64,000 nt of DNA from Clostridiales bacterium (GTDB taxonomy: Bacteria > Bacillota > Clostridia > Christensenellales > CAG-314). The position numbers and the translations under genes are program-made. This document shows, piece by piece, positions 43,547 to 51,745 of this stretch. The stretch is from NCBI GenBank assembly GCA_022508345.1, contig JAFLVK010000001.1:418371-482370 (forward strand), written 5' to 3'. The notes beneath the pieces were generated by a model. It was not told the DNA's origin, did no database searches, and saw only the letters and a program-made list of their open reading frames with translations. The first letter of the stretch is position 1; each line of letters opens with the position of its first letter.

Positions 43547-44578
43547 ATGAGAAATTTCAAAAAAAGCAGTCTTTATGAGGGCATATCGGCATTTTTGGGC
43601 GTGTGCACTGTTATTTTTATTGTAATAGCTGTAAGTAAATCTAACATCAGTGCTACAGCGCGAGTTACTTTTCGCGTTCTTGCCCTATTTTCGTTTGTCT
43701 GCGCAATTGTATTTTCAGCACTTACAATTGTCGAAAGAAGAAAGAACGGTAAAGTACAAAATAGAGAAACCGCTGACGTAGACAAATTTTTGCAATTTCG
43801 CAAGAATTATTTAAACACCCAATGTGAGGGCGATATCATTACGCTTAAAGTTCTTACCGGCTATAATATAGGCGGGGCGGCAAAGTCAAGAGGTGAAGAA
43901 TATTATTCTTCGTCTGTAAAATGCATTGCTTATATAAATCAAAACAATGAACTTGTACAAGATGACATTACTTTTACCTATTTTTTGCTAAATACAGCGC
44001 ATTTGCAATTTTTACATATAGAAAATTTGCACTGTTACAGCATTAAATGCAAAAAAGTAAAGGATAGAAACTTATATTATATTATTCAACTAAAGAAAAC
44101 CAAAGAAAAAAGATTTGAACCGATTATCGAAGAAGAGTCAAGACCCATCGTAATCTCTGTAAATGACACGGAGTTTAAGTTTGACAAAATTCTTTCGTGG
44201 TATGACGGAAAAGTAGAATTTAACGGTTACACTATCGATATATCATTGAAGCCGAAAGAAAATACGCTTGATGCAACAACTTCGGTAGCGACTTACAAAA
44301 GGATAATGGAAGGTTGGGATAACTTCTACAAAAAGGTGCTAACCAGGTGCGCAAACGAGCTGGTAGAAGGGGCAAACGAATGGCGAGACGAAGATGATGA
44401 GCATGAAATAACCGCAGAAGAATTCCTACGTAGAATAGACACAAAAAAACTATCGATTAGTATTGACGGCAATAACTATACACTTTACTTTGATGACGAC
44501 AATCTATTTTGGGGACACACCATAGTTTATGACGGAAATATCGAAAACGATGAGTTTAGCATAAATATAGAAGGTTAA
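43547..44578 (+). CDS. Membrane-anchored DUF2262-like protein
   Basis: 343 residues. Two membrane helices at the N-terminus (about 10-30 and 38-58) are followed by a soluble region. The last third (about 185-343) resembles the DUF2262 family: IVISVNDTEFKFDKILSWYDGKVEFNGYTIDISL, then FLRRIDTKKLSISIDG, and the hallmark ending LFWGHTIVYDGNIENDEF. The part between about 60 and 170 has no relatives I recognise. It follows pepV closely and has a strong terminator. It is lower in GC than its neighbours (many AAA, ATT and TTT codons), a possible sign of transfer. Function unknown. Confidence 0.7.
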   Translation: MRNFKKSSLYEGISAFLGVCTVIFIVIAVSKSNISATARVTFRVLALFSFVCAIVFSALTIVERRKNGKVQNRETADVDKFLQFRKNYLNTQCEGDIITLKVLTGYNIGGAAKSRGEEYYSSSVKCIAYINQNNELVQDDITFTYFLLNTAHLQFLHIENLHCYSIKCKKVKDRNLYYIIQLKKTKEKRFEPIIEEESRPIVISVNDTEFKFDKILSWYDGKVEFNGYTIDISLKPKENTLDATTSVATYKRIMEGWDNFYKKVLTRCANELVEGANEWRDEDDEHEITAEEFLRRIDTKKLSISIDGNNYTLYFDDDNLFWGHTIVYDGNIENDEFSINIEG

Positions 44579-44602
44579 TGTTTTCCTTAATATATCTATT
44601 CA

Positions 44603-44643
44603 AAAAAAACTGATACGCCAATCAAAGCGTATCAGTTTTTTTA
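44603..44643. terminator. Bidirectional terminator between DUF2262 gene and mscL
   Basis: AAAAAACTGATACGC and GCGTATCAGTTTTTTT give a 15-bp stem with an 8-nt loop and A/T runs on both sides. Confidence 0.92.
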
Positions 44644-44654
44644 TTTGTGTTATG

Positions 44655-45236
44655 TTATTTGTTGCGCAATAACTCTACTATTTCGCTAAGCAGTTGTTGT
44701 TCCGTCTTGGGAGCGTTTGCTGCAGCCTCTTCAGCTGCTATGCGTGCTGCTTCTTCGTCAGCTGCTGCCTTTTCCTTAGCAAGTGCTTCAATTTCGGCAA
44801 AAGTTTTGCCTTCTTTTCTCAAAGCCTTTACTTCGTCTTTGGACAGGGGAGCGAACCTTTCCTTGCTTTTCTTAACGCCGTCGTTAACTTTGTTGATTGC
44901 CTTGACAATCAGGAACAGAACAAACGCAATGAGCAGGAAGTTAATGATTGCGGAAATAAATGCACCCCAATCGATGTAAATTGAATTTGCCAGGTCAATA
45001 ATCTGCTCACCGTTTTCCGCAGTTGTGTAGGTAGCTTGAAGCATTGTAACTGCGCCTTCCATGCCCTTGCCTCCTGTAACAACAGCAAGGAACCAGTTGA
45101 TTAACGGCATCAAAATTTGGTTGGTGAGCGCCGTAACGATTGCGCTGAACGCACCACCGATAATAACGCCGACAGCCAGGTCAACTACATTACCGCGTGA
45201 AATAAATTTTTTAAATTCAGCAAAAAACTTTTTCAT
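44655..45236 (-). CDS. mscL: Large-conductance mechanosensitive channel
   Basis: MscL releases solutes on sudden hypo-osmotic shock. The N-terminal helix FAEFKKFISRGNVVDLAVGVIIGGAF leads into the first membrane helix and TALTNQILMPLINW. The second helix is WGAFISAIINFLLIAFVLFLIVKAINK. The core matches the family, but the total of 193 residues exceeds the usual 125-150. The extra length is a C-terminal tail of about 60 residues rich in Ala and Glu (EALAKEKAAADEEAARIAAEEAA), probably extending the cytosolic helical bundle. Good ribosome-binding site (AAAAGGAG). Confidence 0.95.
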   Translation of the reverse strand: MKKFFAEFKKFISRGNVVDLAVGVIIGGAFSAIVTALTNQILMPLINWFLAVVTGGKGMEGAVTMLQATYTTAENGEQIIDLANSIYIDWGAFISAIINFLLIAFVLFLIVKAINKVNDGVKKSKERFAPLSKDEVKALRKEGKTFAEIEALAKEKAAADEEAARIAAEEAAANAPKTEQQLLSEIVELLRNK

Positions 45237-45309
45237 AATTTCTCCTTTTGAATTTATCTTTTAGTTTTTCACTATTATAGCAAAAGAACACACTTCTTGC
45301 AATGATTTT

Positions 45310-46440
45310 TTAGTCCTCGTCGAAGAAATAGTGTTTTATTCCTTGCTTATCCTTGTAGGCAAGTATTGTAGACAGGTTGACGTTTTCGGTGCTTTTGAAG
45401 ATGTTTTGTTCAATTTCGGGGTCGACCGTTGCAAGCGCACGGATGAGCTCCTTTACCTTTTTGCGTTTGGAGCCTGTGTTGCTGTTTGCCTGACACACAT
45501 CCGACGTGCAGGTGTCGGTAAACTTGCAAGCGCATTGGATAAATTGCAAATTGTAAAAGTCGCGCCACGCCTTGATGTCCTCTTCGCGAATTAGATACAT
45601 GGGGCGAATAAGTCGCATACCCGCAAAGTTAGTGCTGTCCACACGGGGCATCATTGTTTGCATTTGTCCGCCGTACAGCATGCCCATCAGCGTTGTTTCG
45701 ATTACGTCGTCGTAGTGATGCCCAAGAGCTATTTTATTGCACCCAAGTTCTCTTGCCTTGGAGTACAGGTGCCCTCTACGCATGCGCGCGCATATGTAAC
45801 AGGGCGACTTTTCAATGTTGAACACGTTTTCAAAGATATCCGTTTCAAATACGGTAATGGGTACGTTTAACACCTTTGCATTGCGCTCGATGATTTCGCG
45901 GTTGGCGGGGCTGTATCCCGGGTCCATCACCAAAAACACCAGTTCAAATGGGAACTTGTTGTGGCGTTTCAGCTCCTGAAACAGCTTTGCCATGAGCATG
46001 CTATCCTTGCCGCCGGATATACACACGGCAACCCTGTCGTTGGGCTCCAACAAGCGGTAGGTTGTGATTGCCTTGGCAAACTTGGTAAACAGCTTTTTGG
46101 AAAACTTGGTGCGTATTCCGTTTTCCACCTGCGCAGCTGTATCTTGCGCAAGATCGCTAACGTGCGTCTTGAGCCAAGCAACGTAACCGCCCTCCAGGTC
46201 GTAGGCGTTGTAGCCCTTTGCACACAGCTGCTCCACCACGTCGCAACTAAGTTGCCCTGTGCGACAGTACACAACAAGCTGCTTGTCTTGCGAAAAGTTT
46301 ATTTTGTCAATATCCGCAATTGGGATATTTATTGCCCCGGGGATATGCCCGTAGGAAAATGCGTCTTCACCCCGAATATCCACTATTTGCATGCTGTCCG
46401 CTTCCAGCTTGGACAACTCTTGCGCTGTAACCTTGTTCAT
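45310..46440 (-). CDS. Rhodanese-TtcA fusion, tRNA thiolation-type PP-loop protein
   Basis: 376 residues in two parts. Residues 1-95 are a rhodanese domain with the active loop VVYCRTGQLSCDV (catalytic Cys). Residues about 110-376 are a TtcA-type PP-loop ATPase: VCISGGKDSMLMAKL, the CYICARMRRG cysteine pair, GHHYDDVIETTLMGMLYGGQMQTM and a second cysteine set CACKFTDTCTSDVC. TtcA makes 2-thiocytidine at position 32 of some tRNAs using a [4Fe-4S] cluster. A rhodanese in the same chain could supply persulfide sulfur. The fusion is plausible functionally; the exact tRNA target is unknown. Confidence 0.85.
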   Translation of the reverse strand: MNKVTAQELSKLEADSMQIVDIRGEDAFSYGHIPGAINIPIADIDKINFSQDKQLVVYCRTGQLSCDVVEQLCAKGYNAYDLEGGYVAWLKTHVSDLAQDTAAQVENGIRTKFSKKLFTKFAKAITTYRLLEPNDRVAVCISGGKDSMLMAKLFQELKRHNKFPFELVFLVMDPGYSPANREIIERNAKVLNVPITVFETDIFENVFNIEKSPCYICARMRRGHLYSKARELGCNKIALGHHYDDVIETTLMGMLYGGQMQTMMPRVDSTNFAGMRLIRPMYLIREEDIKAWRDFYNLQFIQCACKFTDTCTSDVCQANSNTGSKRKKVKELIRALATVDPEIEQNIFKSTENVNLSTILAYKDKQGIKHYFFDED

Positions 46441-46519
46441 AATCTTCTTCCAATTGTTTGTTGATGTTTGTTTCGTTACTTTATTTTAACACAAATACCG
46501 CGTTGTGTCTAAAGGATTA

Positions 46520-46548
46520 TTGACAAAAAAGATGTTTTCATATAGTAT
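46520..46548 (+). promoter_or_regulatory. Promoter of the QueD-like gene
   Basis: TTGACA (46520-46525), 17-bp spacer, TAGTAT (46543-46548). Start expected near 46555, giving a leader of about 70 nt. Confidence 0.65.
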
Positions 46549-46560
46549 GATAACGTGAGA

Positions 46561-46603
46561 TATGTGCGCAACACTTGTTCCGTGTAGCAACCTATCCCAC
46601 ATA
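46561..46603 (+). other. Nested-stem leader RNA before the QueD-like gene
   Basis: The 5' leader can fold as an outer stem TATGTG/CACATA (46561-46566 with 46598-46603) enclosing an inner hairpin ACAC/GTGT (46571-46574 with 46582-46585) and a single-stranded AGCAACCTATCC. The ribosome-binding site AGAGGTG follows 10 nt later. It does not match the preQ1 riboswitch consensus I know. It may be an unrecognised regulatory leader or chance. Confidence 0.3.
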
Positions 46604-46624
46604 ATTTTTATAAGAGGTGTATTT

Positions 46625-47188
46625 ATGAGAAGTTTTACTACTATTGATTTGCAATATGCTCACAGATTTTACGGATTTAAGGGAGAAGCGCAATATTTGC
46701 ACGGACACACAGGTGTACTCACCATTGAGGTTGAGGGCTCCATCGAAGCGGGTGTAAACATGGTATTCCCCTGCAATGAGATAAAGAAAACCGCATGGGA
46801 AGTGTTGCAAAACTTTGACCATGCACTTGTTTTGAGAGAGGACGATCCTCTGTTGCCTGCAATTTTGGGTGTTTACGAAAAGCAAGGCATCAGAAACGGC
46901 GCACCCACCAACAAGCAAAAAGGCCCCGCTTTCAAGACAGAGCTTGCAACGGCATATCCCGAGTGCAGACTTGTTGTAACCAAGGAAACAATGACCGTCG
47001 AAGGTATGATAAGGATTGTTTACGACCTGTTGAAGGACAAGCTCAACATTGTAAAACTTACATTTACCAGTGGCGTAAACGGCGCAAGCCAGGAATACGA
47101 ACCCAAGCAAGTTGCAGACCGTTGCCCCCTTTGCGGAATTGCATTGAACGCTAACGGCGCTTGCCCCAAATGCGGCTACAAGAAATAA
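46625..47188 (+). CDS. 6-pyruvoyl-tetrahydropterin synthase / QueD-like protein with C-terminal zinc ribbon
   Basis: 187 residues, starting at MRSFTTIDLQYAHRFYGFKG (AGAGGTG ribosome-binding site). The T-fold zinc histidines are present (LQYAHRF and LHGHTG), and NFDHALVLREDD is the expected Asp-His motif. Two departures from QueD/PTPS: the catalytic cysteine normally found four residues before HGH is replaced (KGEAQYLHGH), and a CPLCG...CPKCG zinc ribbon has been added at the C-terminus. It may therefore have a different reaction within the family, or bind a pterin or nucleotide without making 6-carboxytetrahydropterin. No other queuosine gene is nearby. Confidence 0.8.
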   Translation: MRSFTTIDLQYAHRFYGFKGEAQYLHGHTGVLTIEVEGSIEAGVNMVFPCNEIKKTAWEVLQNFDHALVLREDDPLLPAILGVYEKQGIRNGAPTNKQKGPAFKTELATAYPECRLVVTKETMTVEGMIRIVYDLLKDKLNIVKLTFTSGVNGASQEYEPKQVADRCPLCGIALNANGACPKCGYKK

Positions 47189-47242
47189 TCAGCGCATTAT
47201 TTCAGCTGTAACATCAACTTTTTGCAAAATCACACTAACAAC

Positions 47243-47272
47243 AGAAAAGGAACACGACTATGTGTTCCTTTT
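47243..47272. terminator. Terminator between the QueD-like gene and tRNA-Pro
   Basis: AAAAGGAACAC and GTGTTCCTTTT pair over 11 bp with a short loop. It ends the QueD-like gene on the plus strand and the tRNA on the minus strand. Confidence 0.85.
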
Positions 47273-47277
47273 CTTGT

Positions 47278-47353
47278 TGGTCGAAGTGGCGGGATTCGAA
47301 CCCACGGCCTCTTGGTCCCGAACCAAGCGCGCTACCAACTGCGCTACACCTCG
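47278..47353 (-). tRNA. tRNA-Pro (anticodon CGG)
   Basis: On the minus strand the cloverleaf is complete: acceptor CGAGGTG paired with CACTTCG (one G-U), D arm GCGC-AGTTGGTA-GCGC, anticodon arm CTTGG-TTCGGGA-CCAAG with anticodon CGG, T arm GTGGG-TTCGAAT-CCCGC, discriminator A. The CCA end is encoded in the DNA. It reads the proline codon CCG. A terminator follows within 10 bp. Part of its 5' half is duplicated 160 bp upstream. Confidence 0.97.
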
Positions 47354-47493
47354 ATATATTGTTGGTTTAGTTTTATTTGTGTCAATTGATAGTATAGCAG
47401 TTGGTAACGCCCAAGGCGCTTCCTCGCTTCGGGTGATACCCTCGCGCGCTTTGCTAACAACAGCGCACTGTGCTGTTGTTTTAACGCTCCGCG

Positions 47494-47522
47494 CCAACTG
47501 CGCTACACCTCGATATATTGTT
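47494..47522 (-). repeat. 29-bp exact duplicate of tRNA-Pro 5' end and leader
   Basis: These 29 bases are identical to 47335-47363, which cover the tRNA acceptor 5' strand, the D stem/loop and 10 bp of upstream leader. The copy is in the same orientation, 159 bp away, and is not followed by the rest of the tRNA. Between them, 47398-47411 (GCAGTTGGTAACGC) resembles the D arm again, in the opposite orientation. Confidence 0.85.
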
Positions 47523-47753
47523 TGCTGTATTTCATATACCAATTGCCATGATATTTGTTTGCTAATGTATTATACAGTATAAAACTTATTTTTGCAACTA
47601 AAAGTACATATTCAAAGTAAAAACGGCAGAAATCAGTCTTTTGTCGCTTTTTATTTTTGCAACATCACTTCGCAATAGAAGTTACTTTCGTCAGTGATTA
47701 TATTTAACGTAGCCCACAGTTGTCGGAAATTTACCGAAAAGATATTTTTTGCC

Positions 47754-47782
47754 TTGATTTTAATGCAAAAACAAGGTATAAT
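47754..47782 (+). promoter_or_regulatory. Promoter of the epimerase-EFR1 operon
   Basis: TTGATT (47754-47759), 17-bp spacer, TATAAT (47777-47782), 70 bp before the ATG at 47853. A short GCTACGCTGGCTAAGCGAAG stretch resembling the family 2 repeats follows it. Confidence 0.7.
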
Positions 47783-47852
47783 AATTATTTAGTTACAAAT
47801 AAATAATTACTACCTGCTACGCTGGCTAAGCGAAGTGAGGTGAGGAGAACAA

Positions 47853-49412
47853 ATGAAAGTTGCAATAACCGGCGTTACCGGGAATATGGGTATACAGGCT
47901 CTTAAGGAGCTGTTGAAGATTCACGAAATCGAGCTGTTTAAGCTACTTGTATTCCCAAATGAAAAACGCTTGAAGGAAATAAAGAAAATATGTAAAGGGC
48001 AAATGCACCGCTTTCAATTTGTGTACGGCGGGCTGAATAACCGCGATGTGTGCAACGAATTGGTAGCGGACGTGGACTACGTTATAGGCATGGCGGCAGT
48101 TATACCTCCCCACAGCGATCAACATCCGCAGCTTGCAATCGACTGCAACGAAAAGGGCGTTTCCTGCCTTGTTGCCGCAATCGAAGCGCTGGGCGAATTT
48201 CAACCCAAGTACATCCACATATCTACCGTTGCGTTGTACGGCAACCGCAACTCCAAGCACATGTGGGCGCGGGTGGGTGACCCTTTGCTCATTTCCCCAT
48301 TCGATATTTATTCTCTCACAAAAATGCGCGGTGAGTTCAGGGTGCTGGAAAGCAACATTCAGTACAAGACGGTGCTGCGCCAAACGGCAATGCTGCACAG
48401 CAACATGCTTGCGGACAACATGAACGACGGACTTATGTTCCACACCTGCTTCAACGCTCCGCTGGAGTGGGCAACGGCAGAGGACTCCGGACTGCTCATT
48501 GCAAATATCATCCGCGAGGACATGCACAACTTCGAACACCTCAAAGAAAAATTTTGGAACAGGTGCTTTAATATAGGTGGCGGACTCTACAACTGCGTAA
48601 CGGGCTACGACGTATTAAACGACGGCTTTGAAATTATCGGCGGAACGGTAAAGCATTTCTTCGACCCCAACTTCAACGCTATCCGCAACTTCCACGGTGT
48701 GTGGTTTTACGACAGCAAGGATTTGGACGACCTATTCCACTACCAACGCCAAAGCACGGCTGATTTCTGGAAGCAGTTTAAGCGCGAACACGGCATACTG
48801 AAAGCCGGCAAGGTTGCACCGAAAAAGCTTATTAAGAAATTCGCCATTGAACGTCTTTGCAAGGACCCCAACAGCCCCAAATACTGGAGAAGCCACAACG
48901 ACGAAGCAAGGATGTACGCGTACTTTGGCGGAACGGACATCTACGACGAGCTCAGCAGAAAATGGGCAGATTTCCCCCTCATCAACGAGGGCAGGGACGA
49001 GCAAGGCGCGGCTATCGACTACGCACAACTCAAAAATCGCGATGCTGCCCCCATGGTTGACATTGGTTACGACCCAAGCAAACCTGTTTGCTACGAGGAC
49101 TTGGCGCACATTGCGGAAATGCACGGTGGCAAGCTCATTTCCAGAAAAGAGGACATACCCAAGAAAGGAATTCTTAGCGACAAGCTGGAATGGGAAAACA
49201 GCGACGGGCAACGCTTTGTTGCGCGCGGATACACTGTCCTAGCAGGACACTGGTGGAACCCCAGCTACGTCAAGTACTGTTGGGACTTCGACAGGCTGGC
49301 AAAAATGGACAAAATCTACGCTCAGATTTGGTACGACAGCCACGGCAAGGACGAAGACAAATTCTACTACCTAGACGAAAAATTTGAAGCTCATTACAGG
49401 AAGATAAAATGA
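47853..49412 (+). CDS. NAD-dependent epimerase/dehydratase-like protein with long C-terminal extension
   Basis: 519 residues. An extended SDR Rossmann fold occupies about 1-310: glycine motif ITGVTGNMGIQ, ADVDYVIGMAAVIPP, YIHISTVALYGN, and the catalytic pair in DIYSLTKMRGE (Tyr-x3-Lys). The extra 200 residues at the C-terminus contain many aromatic and charged residues and end in a helix; I do not recognise them. The gene overlaps the next one by four bases (ATGA), so the dehydrogenase and the flavodoxin-ferredoxin protein are made together, suggesting a redox pathway that passes electrons between them. The substrate is not known. Confidence 0.82.
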   Translation: MKVAITGVTGNMGIQALKELLKIHEIELFKLLVFPNEKRLKEIKKICKGQMHRFQFVYGGLNNRDVCNELVADVDYVIGMAAVIPPHSDQHPQLAIDCNEKGVSCLVAAIEALGEFQPKYIHISTVALYGNRNSKHMWARVGDPLLISPFDIYSLTKMRGEFRVLESNIQYKTVLRQTAMLHSNMLADNMNDGLMFHTCFNAPLEWATAEDSGLLIANIIREDMHNFEHLKEKFWNRCFNIGGGLYNCVTGYDVLNDGFEIIGGTVKHFFDPNFNAIRNFHGVWFYDSKDLDDLFHYQRQSTADFWKQFKREHGILKAGKVAPKKLIKKFAIERLCKDPNSPKYWRSHNDEARMYAYFGGTDIYDELSRKWADFPLINEGRDEQGAAIDYAQLKNRDAAPMVDIGYDPSKPVCYEDLAHIAEMHGGKLISRKEDIPKKGILSDKLEWENSDGQRFVARGYTVLAGHWWNPSYVKYCWDFDRLAKMDKIYAQIWYDSHGKDEDKFYYLDEKFEAHYRKIK

Positions 49413-50299
49413 AAATACTGATATGTTACTTTTCGGGTACGGGAAACACCCGCAAAGTTGCGGAAAAATACGCATCAACATTTGCCGAGCTGGGACATGA
49501 AGCTGAGCTGGTATCTGTGGACGGCTTGCTGGACGGCAAAACACTACCTGAGGAGTTTTTAACTCAGATTGAAAATGCCGATTTAATAGGCTTCGGCTAC
49601 CCGGTACACGCATTTAACGCGCCTGCTGTCATGCTTAAACTGGCAAAAAAGCTACCCAGGTTGACAAGTGCCAAGCGTGCCTTTGTGTTCAACACGTCGG
49701 GCGAACCGTTGAGGTTGAACAATATTTCCTCAATAAAATTCACCCATATGATCAAACGCCGCAAGTACACGGTGTTTGCCGAGTACCACTACTGCATGCC
49801 CTACAACATCATTTTCCGTCACACAGACGAAATGGCGTACAGAATGTGGAAAACGGCACAGCAGCTTATCCCACTTGACGTAAAGCAGATTGTGGAGCTC
49901 ACTCCGCACACGCTGAAACGCGTAGCCTGTGGTGCGTTTATTGCATGGGTAATGCGCTGTGAACATTGGGGTGCACGCCTGAACGGTACCCAGTACAAAA
50001 TAAAAAAGCAGTGCGTACACTGCCAAAAGTGCGTAAATATTTGCCCCACTCACAACATTAAGATTAGCAAAAACGGCACGCTGAAATTCGGCAAAAACTG
50101 CCTGATGTGCATGCGTTGCGCACAGCTTTGCCCCAAGGATGCAATAAAGACAGGTTGGTTCAACAAGTGGAAGGTAAACGGCGCCTACACCTTTGAACAG
50201 CCGACAACCGCACAGGAGCAAAAGTACAACAAGATGCTTACCATTGCGTACGACAAGTACTTTGCCGAGTGCGAAGACCGCATAATGAATGAACAGTAA
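49409..50299 (+). CDS. EFR1 family ferredoxin (flavodoxin-like plus two 4Fe-4S)
   Basis: 296 residues. A flavodoxin-like N-terminus with the FMN phosphate loop CYFSGTGNTRKVAEKY and FGYPVHAFNAPAVML; a helical middle part; then a bacterial-type ferredoxin with two clusters, CVHCQKCVNICP and CLMCMRCAQLCP. This is the layout of the EFR1 family, which is common in Clostridia and presumably shuttles electrons. It is coupled to the upstream epimerase-like gene and followed by a terminator. Confidence 0.9.
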   Translation: MKILICYFSGTGNTRKVAEKYASTFAELGHEAELVSVDGLLDGKTLPEEFLTQIENADLIGFGYPVHAFNAPAVMLKLAKKLPRLTSAKRAFVFNTSGEPLRLNNISSIKFTHMIKRRKYTVFAEYHYCMPYNIIFRHTDEMAYRMWKTAQQLIPLDVKQIVELTPHTLKRVACGAFIAWVMRCEHWGARLNGTQYKIKKQCVHCQKCVNICPTHNIKISKNGTLKFGKNCLMCMRCAQLCPKDAIKTGWFNKWKVNGAYTFEQPTTAQEQKYNKMLTIAYDKYFAECEDRIMNEQ

Positions 50300-50302
50300 T
50301 TA

Positions 50303-50338
50303 CAAAGGACGCTTGAATTTAACCAAGCGTCCTTTTTG
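50303..50338. terminator. Bidirectional terminator between EFR1 gene and dnaA
   Basis: AAAGGACGCTTG and CAAGCGTCCTTT pair over 12 bp; A and T runs on both sides. The dnaA stop lies one base further on. Confidence 0.92.
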
Positions 50339-51709
50339 TTATCTATTGTATATCTTATCTCTTATATCCTTTACTTGCGATGCGGTGATGTCATTTGTTT
50401 TGATTTCCTCACTGATTTTGTCACGCGCATGCATAACGGTTGTGTGATCCCTGCCGCCGAAGTACTCACCAATGGATGCAAGCGGCATGCTCTGTCCCAA
50501 AATGTCGCAAATGAGGTAAATGCAAATCTGACGGGGAACGACAATTTCCTTGTTCTTTTTCTTGCCGATTAGCTCTTCGCGCTTTACGTGGAAGTACTCG
50601 CAGGTGGCGTTTACAACGTGGTCGATTGTGATAATATCGTTACTGGAATCGGCGTAATCTCTCAATGCGTCGTTGACGATGCTCATGTCGTTGGGGTCGC
50701 CGCCAACCAGCGTGGAATAGCTGATAATGCGGTTGAGCATACCTTCCATTTCACGAATGTTGTTGGTTATCTTTTCCGCAATGAGGGACAGCACCTTTAT
50801 GTTCAAGGCGTACCCCTTGTTGTTGCACTTCTTTTGCAAGATGGCAATACGCGTTTCCAAATCGGGCGCTTGGATATCTGCAATTACGCCCATGCCAAAG
50901 CGTGTTTTCAGCCGTTCCTCAATCTTGATTTCCTTTGGGGGACGGTCACTGCTAAGTATAATTTGCTTGCTGTTAAGATACAGCTCGTTAAAGGTGTGGA
51001 ACATCTCTTCCTGTGTGCTGTCCTTATTTGCCAAAAACTGCACGTCGTCCATCATGAGGACGTCCAGCTTGCGGTACTTGTCGCGGAAGTTTTTCATTGA
51101 GCTGCTGTCGTTAGACGTATCGCGAACCGACTCGATAAACTCGTTGATGAACTGGTCGCAAGCAACGTACATTATCTTCTTTTCGGGGAAGTTGCGCTGC
51201 AAATGATTGCCAATTGCGTGCATCAAGTGAGTTTTACCCAAACCGACGCCTCCCCACAAAAATACGGGGTTGTACTTTGTGCCGGGGTTATCCGCAACAG
51301 CGCGCGCCACCGCTTCGGCGTATTCGTTGGATTTACCTATGACGAAATTTTCAAAGGTGTACTGAGAAACAAAGCTTACCTTTTCCTCCGTGTCGGAAAC
51401 GTAGCTGGAGGATACGGGTATATCCACCTCTTGCTGTACGTTGCCGATGTGGGGCAGATCCTCTTCTGTGATGATTTCCACGTCGATAATGGAGGGGAAA
51501 ACCATGTTGGTGCATGATTTCAGTATGCCCTTGTAATTGTTGTCAACGATGTTTTTGATTGCGCGGTTAACGGTAAGCAAAATGAGCCTGTCCTTGTAAA
51601 TTCCCACAGGCTGCAGGCTGTTGATGTACAAGTCGTACGCCAACGTCGACGGTGTTTTTGCCTCCGCTTCCAGCAAAATGTTATTCCATATTTGATTTAT
51701 CTTTAACAT
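50339..51709 (-). CDS. dnaA: Chromosomal replication initiator DnaA
   Basis: A 456-residue AAA+ initiator that binds DnaA boxes and opens oriC. The start is ATG 51709 (MLKINQIWNNILLEAEAKTPS); the frame upstream has only a TTG and contains the promoter. Domain I is about 1-85, then a linker with PVSSSYVSD. The AAA+ core has Walker A GGVGLGKTHLMHAIG, Walker B VLMMDDVQFLANK and the sensor/arginine stretch ILSSDRPPKEI. The C-terminal DNA-binding domain has the signature GGRDHTTVMHARDKI. There is no ribosome-binding site before the ATG, which fits a nearly leaderless transcript. dnaN is not directly downstream in transcription, which is unusual. Confidence 0.98.
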   Translation of the reverse strand: MLKINQIWNNILLEAEAKTPSTLAYDLYINSLQPVGIYKDRLILLTVNRAIKNIVDNNYKGILKSCTNMVFPSIIDVEIITEEDLPHIGNVQQEVDIPVSSSYVSDTEEKVSFVSQYTFENFVIGKSNEYAEAVARAVADNPGTKYNPVFLWGGVGLGKTHLMHAIGNHLQRNFPEKKIMYVACDQFINEFIESVRDTSNDSSSMKNFRDKYRKLDVLMMDDVQFLANKDSTQEEMFHTFNELYLNSKQIILSSDRPPKEIKIEERLKTRFGMGVIADIQAPDLETRIAILQKKCNNKGYALNIKVLSLIAEKITNNIREMEGMLNRIISYSTLVGGDPNDMSIVNDALRDYADSSNDIITIDHVVNATCEYFHVKREELIGKKKNKEIVVPRQICIYLICDILGQSMPLASIGEYFGGRDHTTVMHARDKISEEIKTNDITASQVKDIRDKIYNR

Positions 51710-51716
51710 ATTAGAT

Positions 51717-51745
51717 ATTGTATCATTTTTGCTTACATTTTGCAA
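51717..51745 (-). promoter_or_regulatory. dnaA promoter, extended -10
   Basis: Minus strand TTGCAA (51745-51740), 17-bp spacer, TACAAT (51722-51717) preceded by TGA, giving an extended -10 TGATACAAT. Transcription should begin around 51709-51711, at or within two bases of the ATG. Confidence 0.7.

Larger units (their letters stand above)
47354..47852. other. Gene-free stretch upstream of tRNA-Pro and the epimerase operon
   Basis: This 499-bp gap holds the tRNA-Pro upstream region, a duplicated 5' tRNA fragment (47494-47522), a GC-rich segment with hairpins such as AACAACAGC/GCTGTTGTT (47455-47480), and an AT-rich part from 47580 that ends in the promoter of the epimerase gene. I find no convincing open frame. 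Confidence 0.7.

Noticed and set aside
47258..47542. 94-codon open frame across the tRNA-Pro region
   Set aside because: It runs through the tRNA gene and its duplicate and reads the T-arm as ATRSNPATS-like peptide, a well-known artefact of tRNA translation.
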